From Bacillota bacterium (GTDB taxonomy: Bacteria; Bacillota; GCA-003054495; Carboxydocellales; JAJZSN01): a stretch of 64,000 nucleotides of DNA. The notes below the pieces were generated by a model. That model was not told where the DNA came from. It saw nothing but the letters and a program-made list of their open reading frames with translations, and searched no databases. The stretch lies in the NCBI GenBank assembly GCA_021849745.1, contig JAJZSN010000002.1, positions 1 through 64,000 of the forward strand, written 5' to 3'. Every line of letters begins with the position of its first letter. Positions within the stretch are counted from its first letter, which is position 1. Below, in pieces: positions 16,930-25,185 of this stretch. Made by a program: the position numbers and the translations under genes.

Positions 16930-17208
16930 TTATTCGGGTTTTTCTGCTTTCATCTCTTCCAAATAACTTTTTACCGATTTATCTAAAACATCAATAACTT
17001 CATCAACTATCTCCCCCAAATCGGCGGCCCGGTCAATGGCTTTTTTCACATCAACACGACTGGCCTTAGTAATGGCCCCAGGCGGAGTTTTTTTGGTAAT
17101 CCGGTTAAATTCATCGGCACCGCTTACCAAATACTTGTAAGAGATAACAAGCCTCTCTAGTAAAGCAACCAGATTAATAATTTGCTTATCCTTTTCGATT
17201 GACATCAT
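16930..17208 (-). CDS. Small helical cytoplasmic protein, unknown function
   Basis: This 92-aa protein is on the opposite strand to its neighbours. It is mostly predicted helix (DKQIINLVALLERLVISYKYL, then AIDRAADLGEIVDEVIDVLDKSV), highly charged, with no signal peptide or Cys motif. GGAGGT stands before two adjacent ATG codons; the second (17205) has the better spacing. No family is recognised. It is divergent from the sensor kinase that follows, so a shared control region at 17209-17382 is possible. Confidence 0.7.
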   Translation of the reverse strand: MMSIEKDKQIINLVALLERLVISYKYLVSGADEFNRITKKTPPGAITKASRVDVKKAIDRAADLGEIVDEVIDVLDKSVKSYLEEMKAEKPE

Positions 17209-17382
17209 TTACCTCCATATTAGAGGATTTTTACTAATCTATTCAGGGTCTAAACAAAAAATACTAAGGTTTAACAAAATCTAACATGTTGAAATATGCA
17301 GGAATAATAGAAAACATGACGAAAATTATATAACAAACCATGACTATAGAAATTGTGAGAATATTCGGAAAGGAGAGGAAAT

Positions 17383-19077
17383 ATGGATTTCAAAAGTTTG
17401 CGCTGGTTATTTATTTTGCCTGTAGCAATCTTCGTAGGTGTTTTCGAATGGGTACGCCATTATCCTCTTCATAATTACCTGGAAAGTATATTTCCCGGTT
17501 GGCAGGAGAATTTCTTTTCCGTTATCCTCATGATGGTCATAATTGCTGTGTTTTCTCACCGACTTTTTCTCTATATCAAACGCTTGAATCAAGAATTGTT
17601 GACGGAAAGAGAAAAGTTGCGCCTGATTATAGAACACTCTGTTGATGCTATAGTTGTACTAGGGCTTGATAAAACCTTTAACACTGTGAATCCTGCGGCA
17701 AGCCGTTTGTTGGGCTGGCAGGTAGATGAATTGGTGCAACGTTATCATTGTGAAAAAGTTTTAAGATGTCATGACCGGAATGGAAATTCTGCTTGCGATC
17801 TGGATTGCCTGCTTGATAATACCGTTTCCACAGGCATTCAGTCTTCCGATATGGAAGTAAATATCTGCAACCGTGAGGGGCAATCAATACCTGTTAGTCT
17901 GAGTTGTTCTGAGATTCCTTCTAACCAAGGGCAAGAAAACGCCGTGGTACTGGTTATCAGGGATATGCGGGAAAAGAAGCGCCTGGAGGAAGAATTAGAG
18001 GCTATAGCCAAAATAAATAGCGGAACCTTGGGTCATGGACCTCTGGGTGACGTTTTACAGGGTTTGGTCAATAAAATTATTCAGATGACGGAAGTCGATT
18101 TTGTTGTTTATAACGGAATCCAGGATGATCATGGACTCCGTGTTGTAGCGGGGGCTAAATTGTCCGAAGCTGCTCAAAAATATATAAATCAAATTGAAGA
18201 TGCCACAGTGAAAACCCACAAAATGGAAGCGCTGGCAGGGGAAGGATTGGCGCTGGTATCATATCCGGTCCATTGTGGTGAGAAGCTAAGTGGGTTAATT
18301 ATCTGCGGTCGGATTGGCGTAAACTCCTTTGCTATTGCGGAAATGAATACCCTAAATCGTTTGGTAAAACAAGTAGTTATGGTGATAGAGAACTTCCTCC
18401 TTTACCGGCAGGTGCAGGATGGCGCAACCCTTGATGAAAGATATCGTCTGGCTAGAGAAATTCACGATGGTTTATCCCAGGGGCTAGGCTACCTTAATCT
18501 TCGCAGCAAGGTTATAGAAAACTACCTTACCGAGGGGCAGGTTAAAGAAGCTATAGGCGAGATCCGGGAAGTTAGAGAGGTAGTCAAAGACCTATACCAG
18601 GAAGCTCGGACCTCGATTTTCGACTTGAAGCTAAATCCTGCCACGGGTGAAGGTATTGCCACTTTTCTAAAAAACTATTTAAGTAAGTTTGAAAATCAAA
18701 CCACTATTAGTACTAAATTAGTACTCCCTAATGAGCCGATTAAGTTGACACAAAAAACAGAATTGCATATGATTAGAATAATTCAGGAAGCTTTAGCTAA
18801 TATTCGCAAGCATGCCCAGGCCACTTCGGTTGAGGTAGTATTGGTAAAAAACCCAGCCTCCTTGAAAGTAGAGGTCAGGGACAATGGTGTTGGTTTAACT
18901 GCAGTTAAAGACAACCGAACTCATTTTGGTTTGGCTATCATGGACGAACGGGCGGCAATTATCGGCGCTGATATTTCTATTGCCCCGGGAGAATTGGGAG
19001 GAACGGTGGTTGCTGTTGAGTTACCCGTTGATAAAGGAGGAGATGGGTATGGACCCAATCAAAGTATTATTAGTTGA
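17383..19077 (+). CDS. Membrane histidine kinase (PAS-GAF-HisKA_3), NarL-system sensor
   Basis: This 564-aa kinase begins with two membrane helices (about residues 7-22 and 44-66) and almost no outer loop. A PAS domain (about 80-200) contains four Cys, C-x6-C-x8-C-x3-C (CEKVLRCHDRNGNSACDLDC), that could bind an Fe-S cluster or respond to redox. A GAF-like domain lies at about 210-345. HisKA_3 dimerisation has the phospho-acceptor REIHDGLSQ (about 365), and the HATPase has QEALANIRKHA and RDNGVGL. It overlaps its response regulator by 29 bases. The position just before the cytochrome bc and multiheme locus suggests control of respiration; this is inference. Confidence 0.92.
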   Translation: MDFKSLRWLFILPVAIFVGVFEWVRHYPLHNYLESIFPGWQENFFSVILMMVIIAVFSHRLFLYIKRLNQELLTEREKLRLIIEHSVDAIVVLGLDKTFNTVNPAASRLLGWQVDELVQRYHCEKVLRCHDRNGNSACDLDCLLDNTVSTGIQSSDMEVNICNREGQSIPVSLSCSEIPSNQGQENAVVLVIRDMREKKRLEEELEAIAKINSGTLGHGPLGDVLQGLVNKIIQMTEVDFVVYNGIQDDHGLRVVAGAKLSEAAQKYINQIEDATVKTHKMEALAGEGLALVSYPVHCGEKLSGLIICGRIGVNSFAIAEMNTLNRLVKQVVMVIENFLLYRQVQDGATLDERYRLAREIHDGLSQGLGYLNLRSKVIENYLTEGQVKEAIGEIREVREVVKDLYQEARTSIFDLKLNPATGEGIATFLKNYLSKFENQTTISTKLVLPNEPIKLTQKTELHMIRIIQEALANIRKHAQATSVEVVLVKNPASLKVEVRDNGVGLTAVKDNRTHFGLAIMDERAAIIGADISIAPGELGGTVVAVELPVDKGGDGYGPNQSIIS

Positions 19078-19702
19078 TGATCATGTTCTGTTTCGCAAGG
19101 GTATCCACGGCATTCTTGCGGAAGATGTTTCAGTAGTGGTGGTGGGTGAAGCCGGCAATGGTGTAGAGGCATGTCAGAAAGCCTTGGAGTGCAAACCGGA
19201 TGTAATATTGATGGATATTAACATGCCGGAGTTAGATGGGGTTGCGGCAACTAAGAAAATCCGCACCTTGCAACCGGATATTAAAATCATTATGCTGACA
19301 GTACAGGAAGATGATGAATACCTTTTTGAAGCTATTAAGGGCGGGGCCCAGGGTTACTTGTTAAAAAACCTTGAACCTGAAGAATTAGTCGGTTACATTA
19401 AGGGAGTTATGAGGGGAGAGGCCCCTATTTCTAAGGCCATGGCTTCTAAGATTCTTGTGGAGTTTGCTAATATGGCACAAATGGCTACTAGTGGCCCTGT
19501 TGGTGACAAAAAGGAACTATCCTTTAGGGAGCGGGAAGTGCTTCGGATGGTTGCCCAAGGTGCCACTAACAAGGAGATTGCTTCGGAGTTGTGCATTTCC
19601 GAAAATACGGTAAAAAACCATCTGCGCAACATCCTGGATAAATTACAATTAGAGAACCGCGTACAGGCGGCAGCTTATGCCATGCGTGAAGGCATAATTT
19701 AA
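19049..19702 (+). CDS. LuxR/NarL-family response regulator
   Basis: This 217-aa regulator has a receiver domain (LLVDDHVLFRKGI; phosphorylated Asp in VILMDINMPELDG; Lys in GYLLKN). A LuxR-type helix-turn-helix lies at about 150-210 (LSFREREVLRMVAQG, NKEIASELCISENTVKNHL). I select ATG 19049, seven bases after AAAGGAGGAG; ATG 19043 touches the site. It is the partner of the overlapping kinase gene. Its DNA targets are not visible here, but the downstream Rieske/cytochrome operon is the natural candidate. Confidence 0.95.
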   Translation: MDPIKVLLVDDHVLFRKGIHGILAEDVSVVVVGEAGNGVEACQKALECKPDVILMDINMPELDGVAATKKIRTLQPDIKIIMLTVQEDDEYLFEAIKGGAQGYLLKNLEPEELVGYIKGVMRGEAPISKAMASKILVEFANMAQMATSGPVGDKKELSFREREVLRMVAQGATNKEIASELCISENTVKNHLRNILDKLQLENRVQAAAYAMREGII

Positions 19703-19705
19703 CAC

Positions 19706-19735
19706 AAGGAACCGGATAACCGGTTCCTTTTACTT
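19706..19735 (+). terminator. Terminator of the two-component operon
   Basis: AAGGAACCGG pairs perfectly with CCGGTTCCTT around loop ATAA, followed by TTACTTT. Confidence 0.88.
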
Positions 19736-19866
19736 TCGTGGCAATATATTATCTATTTAGTACTAACTAGTTCAAAAGGACTACTGAAAATTAGTCGGTA
19801 CTCAGGATACCGGCTCGAAAAGGTAGTTCTTTTTTGTATGGAAAAATGACTAGTTAGGAGGATATT

Positions 19867-19905
19867 GTGGATGTTAAAACCTTGTTAAAATTATTAGGAA
19901 CATAA
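19867..19905 (+). CDS. Possible 12-codon leader peptide
   Basis: GTG 19867 is preceded by an excellent ribosome site (TTAGGAGGATATT) but the frame is only VDVKTLLKLLGT before TAA. It may be a short upstream peptide of the cytochrome bc operon or the remains of a longer gene. A short sequence with a strong ribosome site can arise by chance, so confidence is low. Confidence 0.25.
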   Translation: MDVKTLLKLLGT

Positions 19906-19971
19906 TAATGAGGTGTCGAGTGCCCTGGTATCTTGTGATGAAAAGAACACTGTTGGCAGGGGAGGGAAATT

Positions 19972-20166
19972 ATGAAGGATGTGGGGATTTTTCTCATGTT
20001 AATCTTAGCCAGTGTTTTTATTTGCTGGCTGGTGATTATAAAGAGCTCAGTATGGCGTGGCAGTGCAGCCAAGACCTTGGGTCTGGTAGCCGTGCTGGGG
20101 CTCGTAAACGGTGCATTCTTCGCCGGATTAATCACCTTGGTTGATTTGGTGAAGTACCATTATTAA
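19972..20166 (+). CDS. Small membrane protein preceding the Rieske gene
   Basis: This 64-aa protein has two hydrophobic helices (residues about 6-24, GIFLMLILASVFICWLVII, and 37-58, LGLVAVLGLVNGAFFAGLI) linked by a short basic loop. ATG follows GGGGAGGG. It lies 27 bases before the Rieske gene and probably belongs to the same operon. It may be a small subunit or assembly factor of the menaquinol-cytochrome c complex; I recognise no named family. Confidence 0.75.
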   Translation: MKDVGIFLMLILASVFICWLVIIKSSVWRGSAAKTLGLVAVLGLVNGAFFAGLITLVDLVKYHY

Positions 20167-20193
20167 CATTTCTTAAGGAGGAGAGGTTTAGAC

Positions 20194-20745
20194 ATGACAA
20201 TGGGAGATCAACAGTTCCCGAACCAGGCTGAAAACGAGAACCAGGTACAACAGCCTGGTAGCAGTGATGAGATGGACAGAAGAAGATTTCTGACCACCAT
20301 GTTGGGCATGGCAGGTGGCGCCATCGCTATGCTTTTTGCGGTTCCCCTTACCGGCTATGCTCTGAGTCCAGCCATGACGAAAGAAAAAATCGATTGGAAA
20401 GTGGTCGGCAATGTGTCGGATTTCAAGACTGGAGACCCGGTTCAAGTGAAGTATAGTTACGAAAAAATTGATGGTTGGGTGAAACAAAAAGTCACTTCTT
20501 CCGCCTGGGTTGTGAAAAAAAGCGAGACCGATGTGATTGTTTTTTCTCCTAACTGCACCCACTTAGGATGTGGTTATAACTGGCAGGCTGATAAAAAGAG
20601 TTTCTTCTGTCCCTGCCACGGTGCTGTTTTCGGCCCTGAAGGCGAAATTATTAGCGGTCCTCAGCCTAGGCCATTGGATCGTTATGAGACCAAAATTGCT
20701 GATGGACAGTTGCAGATAGGTAAATTAATTATATCGGAGGGATAA
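20194..20745 (+). CDS. qcrA: Menaquinol-cytochrome c reductase Rieske iron-sulfur subunit
   Basis: This 183-aa protein has an N-terminal DRRRFLTTML segment followed by a hydrophobic helix, resembling a Tat-type membrane anchor. The Rieske [2Fe-2S] ligands are in CTHLGC (about residue 126) and CPCHG (about 147). It oxidises menaquinol and passes an electron towards cytochrome c. AAGGAGGAGAG lies upstream. The cytochrome b gene follows with a four-base gap, in the same order as Bacillus qcrABC. Confidence 0.95.
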   Translation: MTMGDQQFPNQAENENQVQQPGSSDEMDRRRFLTTMLGMAGGAIAMLFAVPLTGYALSPAMTKEKIDWKVVGNVSDFKTGDPVQVKYSYEKIDGWVKQKVTSSAWVVKKSETDVIVFSPNCTHLGCGYNWQADKKSFFCPCHGAVFGPEGEIISGPQPRPLDRYETKIADGQLQIGKLIISEG

Positions 20746-20749
20746 ACAA

Positions 20750-21400
20750 GTGTGGGCCAAAATATATGATTGGATTGATGAGCGCCTTGAAATTAAGGAG
20801 CAGGTAAAAGATATATTAGCGCATCCGGTTCCACCCCATGTTAATTGGTTGTATTGCTTTGGTGGTATCACATTCGTTTTAATTATGATCCAAGTTATAA
20901 CCGGGATTTTCTTAACCATGTATTATGTGCCTTCTCCTGATCATGCCTTTGCCAGTGTAGAGTATATCAGTAAAGAAGTTGCTTATGGTAAGCTTATCCG
21001 GGGAATGCACCGGGTCGGTTCTTCTGCTGTAGTAGTTATGGTTGTAGTTCATATGCTGCGGGTGTTCATGCACGGCGCTTATAAGAAACCACGGGAAATG
21101 AATTGGGTTGTTGGGGTACTGTTATTATTGATTGTTCTTACCTTAGGTTTCACCGGTTACCTGCTTCCTTGGGATCAGAAAGCTTATTGGGCTACTGTGG
21201 TTGGAACCAAGATGGCGGCTGCTGTTCCTGGAATGGGTGAATTCATTCTTAAGGCTTTGCGTGGTGGTAGTGATTTGGGAGCTGTAACCCTAACTAGATT
21301 CTACTCCATGCATATCTGGTTATTACCTGGTGCTTTATTAGGACTCTTGGGTGCCCATTTCTTCATGATTCGCAAACAGGGTATTAGTGGCCCTCTATAA
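20750..21400 (+). CDS. qcrB: Menaquinol-cytochrome c reductase cytochrome b6 subunit
   Basis: This 216-aa protein is of the short b6 type, with four membrane helices. Paired His residues expected to bind two b hemes are visible in GMHRVGSS and VVHMLRVFMHGAY (helix B) and in YSMHIWLLPG and LGAHFFMIR (helix D). The quinone-site region GFTGYLLPWDQKAYWA is intact. GTG 20750 has GGAGG upstream. As in Bacillus and b6f complexes, the remaining cytochrome b helices are on the next gene. Confidence 0.95.
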   Translation: MWAKIYDWIDERLEIKEQVKDILAHPVPPHVNWLYCFGGITFVLIMIQVITGIFLTMYYVPSPDHAFASVEYISKEVAYGKLIRGMHRVGSSAVVVMVVVHMLRVFMHGAYKKPREMNWVVGVLLLLIVLTLGFTGYLLPWDQKAYWATVVGTKMAAAVPGMGEFILKALRGGSDLGAVTLTRFYSMHIWLLPGALLGLLGAHFFMIRKQGISGPL

Positions 21401-21432
21401 AAAGATTATAATCTCGTTGAGGAGGCTTGATG

Positions 21433-22923
21433 ATGTCAGACCACAATAAGAACCACGGCCAAGGGCATCCGTTTTTTCCGGGCCACATGTTCCAAGAAGC
21501 CTTGGTTATGTTAGGGACTATCTTATTCGTTATGTTTTTAGCCTTAGTTATGGATTTGCCTCACGAACCTGTGGCCGATCCTACAGATACCAGTTACTTA
21601 CCTAAGCCAGAATGGTATTTCATGTTCTTGTTCCAGTTCTTGAAGTACTTCCCCGGCTCTATGGAAGTGTTTGCTGTAGTAGTTGTTCCTACTATTGGAG
21701 TTGGCGTACTCTTATTCCTTCCTTTTCTTGACAAGAGTCCTGTCCGTCATCCCAAACAGCGTCCCCTGGGTGTATCTACCGCTATCATCACCCTATTTGG
21801 TATCATTGTACTTACTTATCTCGGTATGAGTGATGGTGGATTAGAAGGATCCGGCGAATCTTTTAGCTTCTTTGAAAAATGGAAATACGGTTTAGTAATC
21901 GCTATAATCGCTATCAACTTTATCTTTACCCTGCTCATCGTCAGCAAAAACTCCCCCATTAAGGACGGAGCAAGTAAGTTCATCACTGCTTCTGCAGTGG
22001 CTGTTATGTCAGGGTTGGCTTTGGTTACTGTAGTTGTATTTTCTGCCCTTCAACCTGGTGCTGCAGGTGTCGGTGGCGAAGGTGCGGCAGCTGCTCCGGG
22101 TAAAGCTTTGATTGCCAGCAAATGTACCAGCTGTCATAAGTTCGAAGGTCAGGGTGCTGATTTCGCTGTCGATCTGACTAAAGGCAGCGTCAAGTACAAA
22201 ACTGCTGATGAATTGACCAAGTTCTTGAAAGATCCTGCATCTGTTGGTTCCGGAATGCCTAAACAGCAGTTGAGCGATGAGGAGATTAAGGATATTGCCG
22301 ATTTCCTGGCTTCCTTAGGTGGCGGTGGAGCCGCTGCTCCTGCCGGAGGGGAAGGTTCTTCTACCGGAGGCGCAGCACCTGCCGGTGATGCCGGAAAAGG
22401 CAAAAGCGTATTCGATACCAGTTGTAAAGGTTGCCATAAGTTTAACGGTGACGGCGGTACAGCAGGTCCTGACCTGACTGAGGTTGCCAAGAAGATGGAC
22501 AATGCTGCTTTAACTGCCTTCATCAAAGACCCTGCAGCCGCTAAACCCGGTACCACCATGCCAAAACTTCCTATCAGTGATACCGATTTACAGGCTTTGA
22601 CAGCCTTTCTGGCCGGAGGTATGGTTATACCTGCGGGCAAAGCCGCTAAAGTTACGGCCACAGCCTCCGGTGACCCCAATGTTGTCCAGCTGGGGTTAAA
22701 GACCATCGAGGCTAATGCTTGCAGATCTTGTCATACGATTAACGGCGAAGGCGGTTCCTTTGCCACTGATCTTAGCAAAATCGGTGCCAAGCGGGATGTT
22801 AAGTGGCTGAAAGACTACTTGACTGATCCCAAGAGCGTGATGCCTGATACCCAGATGCCTGTTGTGCCCTTGAGCGCTGAAGAGATCGCTGCTGTTGCAT
22901 CATATTTAGCTACGCAAAAATAG
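21433..22923 (+). CDS. qcrC: Subunit IV fused to three cytochrome c domains
   Basis: The N-terminus (to about residue 190) has the three helices of b6f subunit IV, including the PEWYFMFLFQFLKYFPG quinone-site motif. A membrane helix and then three successive class-I-like monoheme domains follow: CTSCHKF near 233, CKGCHKF near 332, CRSCHTI near 430. Methionines suitable as distal ligands lie near each C-terminal end (SGMPKQQ, TTMPKLP, TQMPVVP). Alanine/glycine-rich linkers separate the domains. Bacillus QcrC has one such heme domain, so this is a triplicated version. Of TTG 21427, ATG 21430 and ATG 21433, the last has the best spacing to AGGAGG. Confidence 0.93.
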   Translation: MSDHNKNHGQGHPFFPGHMFQEALVMLGTILFVMFLALVMDLPHEPVADPTDTSYLPKPEWYFMFLFQFLKYFPGSMEVFAVVVVPTIGVGVLLFLPFLDKSPVRHPKQRPLGVSTAIITLFGIIVLTYLGMSDGGLEGSGESFSFFEKWKYGLVIAIIAINFIFTLLIVSKNSPIKDGASKFITASAVAVMSGLALVTVVVFSALQPGAAGVGGEGAAAAPGKALIASKCTSCHKFEGQGADFAVDLTKGSVKYKTADELTKFLKDPASVGSGMPKQQLSDEEIKDIADFLASLGGGGAAAPAGGEGSSTGGAAPAGDAGKGKSVFDTSCKGCHKFNGDGGTAGPDLTEVAKKMDNAALTAFIKDPAAAKPGTTMPKLPISDTDLQALTAFLAGGMVIPAGKAAKVTATASGDPNVVQLGLKTIEANACRSCHTINGEGGSFATDLSKIGAKRDVKWLKDYLTDPKSVMPDTQMPVVPLSAEEIAAVASYLATQK

Positions 22924-22933
22924 GAGGGCAGAA

Positions 22934-24043
22934 ATGGCCTTATTTGATAAACGGTGGGAGGATTTTTTGGAAAAGGATACCTTCAGTGACCGCAACATTT
23001 TGAAGTTGTTCATTTTGGCAGCGGCTCTGATGATCCTGGTTTCATATGCCACCACCTACAAGATGCAAGATGTCGTAGGACCTAGACTGTGTTCCAGCTG
23101 TCATGAGAGCATGACGGTGGCCCAGGCAATGCTTCAGGGGAACCATGCCCGGTTTAGTTGTGAAACTTGTCATGGTACTCAGGGGATGGGGCTTTTCCCC
23201 AAGACCACAGTTCCTGTAGGTCTTAACAAGAAAACCATAGTGGATAAAGAAGTCTGTCAGGGTTGTCACGTTATTGAGAACCGGGTGGTTACCCCACGAA
23301 TACCCATTAAGGTACCTCACAAAGAACACTTGGCTAAAGGTCTCCAGTGTGTTAACTGTCACAAAGGGGTAGTACACGGTGAGGCTGCCGAAAAACGAGG
23401 CGAACAAGTGGTGGTTACCTTTAAGAACAGTGGTATCAGCATGACCACCTGTATTGGTTGTCACCTGGAGCGGGGTGTTTCCACCAACTGCTCATGGTGT
23501 CATTTGCAAGACCTGAAACCTGCTTCCCACAACCCGCCTGAGAAATGGGTTGCCAAAGGTGAGCATGGGCAGCAAGCTTTACAAGATGTAGGCGTTTGTC
23601 AGATGTGTCACGCCTATACCAAGGACAAGGCTGTTAACATGGGCCGCAAAGGATTCAAAACCGCTGAATTTGCCCGTAGTAATGCCTTCTGTTCCGGATG
23701 CCATGTCATTAAACCTCCTGGTCACGTTGATATTTGGCCCATTATTCATAAACAAAAGGCTATTCCCCAGCGTCAGGGTTGTTTGGTTTGTCATAATGAA
23801 GAAAAGCCAAAACCGGATGAAAGGATAACCCAACGAATTTATTGCTTCAAATGTCATACTCCTCAAGATAGTCCTACAGCAAGTAATAAATACGATGTTA
23901 CCAACCATCCTGATAACTGGCGCAAATTGCACCCCAATGTAGTTAAAACTGTGGGTATAGCCGAAGGAAAATGCTTCACCTGTCACGCAGCTAATAGTTG
24001 CGCCAAATGTCATCGCGCTAATAACATTCGTCAGATTAAGTAA
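22934..24043 (+). CDS. Membrane-anchored dodecaheme cytochrome c
   Basis: This 369-aa protein has one N-terminal helix (FILAAALMILVSYATTY) and then twelve CxxCH sites: CSSCH, CETCH, CQGCH, CVNCH, CIGCH, CSWCH, CQMCH, CSGCH, CLVCH, CFKCH, CFTCH and CAKCH. The N-terminal part, with an anchor followed by LCSSCHESM, is NapC/NirT-like, as in quinol-oxidising periplasmic cytochromes. It follows the qcr gene by ten bases with its own AGGAGGG. It would accept electrons from the QcrC heme domains or from menaquinol directly and pass them into the cell wall. Exact family beyond multiheme cytochrome is uncertain. Confidence 0.92.
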   Translation: MALFDKRWEDFLEKDTFSDRNILKLFILAAALMILVSYATTYKMQDVVGPRLCSSCHESMTVAQAMLQGNHARFSCETCHGTQGMGLFPKTTVPVGLNKKTIVDKEVCQGCHVIENRVVTPRIPIKVPHKEHLAKGLQCVNCHKGVVHGEAAEKRGEQVVVTFKNSGISMTTCIGCHLERGVSTNCSWCHLQDLKPASHNPPEKWVAKGEHGQQALQDVGVCQMCHAYTKDKAVNMGRKGFKTAEFARSNAFCSGCHVIKPPGHVDIWPIIHKQKAIPQRQGCLVCHNEEKPKPDERITQRIYCFKCHTPQDSPTASNKYDVTNHPDNWRKLHPNVVKTVGIAEGKCFTCHAANSCAKCHRANNIRQIK

Positions 24044-24051
24044 TTCATGAG

Positions 24052-24112
24052 GAGGAAGGTGTAACTAACGTATCGCATCAAATTAAAGCGGTCAACTATG
24101 GTACCCTTCCTC
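24052..24112 (+). other. Inverted repeat between two cytochrome genes
   Basis: GAGGAAGG (24052-24059) is complementary to CCTTCCTC (24105-24112), with a 45-base loop. There is no T-run, so it is not a typical terminator. It could be an mRNA processing or stability element that sequesters the ribosome-site-like GGAGGAAGG. Confidence 0.35.
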
Positions 24113-24171
24113 TTTCCTGCTTTCATTCCTTTGACCTAACAGAGAGACATAATTAGAGAGGGGCAGGTAAG

Positions 24172-25119
24172 ATGGCAATTAGAAACATACTAATATGGCT
24201 GGTTGCTGTCGCCCTGTTGGTTAGTATAGGCGCCTATGCCTTCCCCACTCTCACAGACCAAATAAGTAAATTATTAGGATTCGAAGGGGATAAAGCAAAC
24301 TTAGCCGTCAAAGGTATTATCCCAAATGATTTTCAAGGATGTATCAAGTGTCACCCTCAGATTGCGGAAAAGATGAAGGCACCCAACCGTCATACACCTT
24401 TTGTTAACGGAAAGTGCGCCGATTGTCACAAACCCCATGACCCTAAGACAGGTAAAGCAGAGTTTGTCTTACCTTTACGGGATCTATGCTCCACCTGTCA
24501 CAACCGCTATGAAGAAAGAATGAACCCATACCAGCACTTCCCTTTCAAAACCGGCAAATGCGCCGACTGTCATGATCCCCACGGTTCAGAGAACACTTAT
24601 AATCTAAGGCTTGACACAAAGGTTTTATGTAACAGTTGTCATAACATGGCTTTACGCTATTTGAATAAGAAAGTTCAGCACCCGCCGTTTTTCCGGAGTG
24701 AATGTATAGCCTGTCACCATCCTCATAGTTCCAAGAATCCCCGCAACCTCCGGGTCCCGGCTGAAGAGCTTTGTAATACCTGTCATTTCTTAACCTTACC
24801 TGGACAGTATGCCCTGGTAAAACATCCACCTTTCCGGGACGGTAAATGTATTCAATGTCACCATGGTCATGCTTCGGATAATGAGAGAATGCTCCATAAA
24901 CCGGTACCAGACCTGTGTAATTCCTGTCACACTTGGAAACAGACCGGTTTCATGGATAAGATGCACCCTATTGGCACTAAGTTTCCTGACCGTGCCTTGG
25001 GAGGGCAAGTAAATTGTACCAGTTGTCATCATCCCCACGGGACAGGTAATAACTTCATGTGGCGTCGACCAGGTAACTACCTCTGTTTCGGCTGCCACAG
25101 GGATAAAATGAATTATTAA
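24172..25119 (+). CDS. Membrane-anchored undecaheme cytochrome c with paired CxxCH motifs
   Basis: This 315-aa protein has an N-terminal helix (ILIWLVAVALLVSIGAYAF) that acts as anchor or signal. Eleven CxxCH sites follow, mostly in doubled CxxCH pairs of the DmsE/paired_CXXCH type (KCADCHKPHD ... LCSTCHNRY), with repeated PPF and NPH/DPHG segments. The regular pairing suggests a linear heme wire. GAGGGGCAGG precedes ATG 24172. It probably carries electrons from the membrane cytochromes to the surface; interaction partners are inferred from gene order. Confidence 0.92.
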   Translation: MAIRNILIWLVAVALLVSIGAYAFPTLTDQISKLLGFEGDKANLAVKGIIPNDFQGCIKCHPQIAEKMKAPNRHTPFVNGKCADCHKPHDPKTGKAEFVLPLRDLCSTCHNRYEERMNPYQHFPFKTGKCADCHDPHGSENTYNLRLDTKVLCNSCHNMALRYLNKKVQHPPFFRSECIACHHPHSSKNPRNLRVPAEELCNTCHFLTLPGQYALVKHPPFRDGKCIQCHHGHASDNERMLHKPVPDLCNSCHTWKQTGFMDKMHPIGTKFPDRALGGQVNCTSCHHPHGTGNNFMWRRPGNYLCFGCHRDKMNY

Positions 25120-25185
25120 CCCAAGGTGGCATGGGATAATCCCTTGACCATAAATCATTAAATAAATTGAAAGGAGGTGAAGTTA

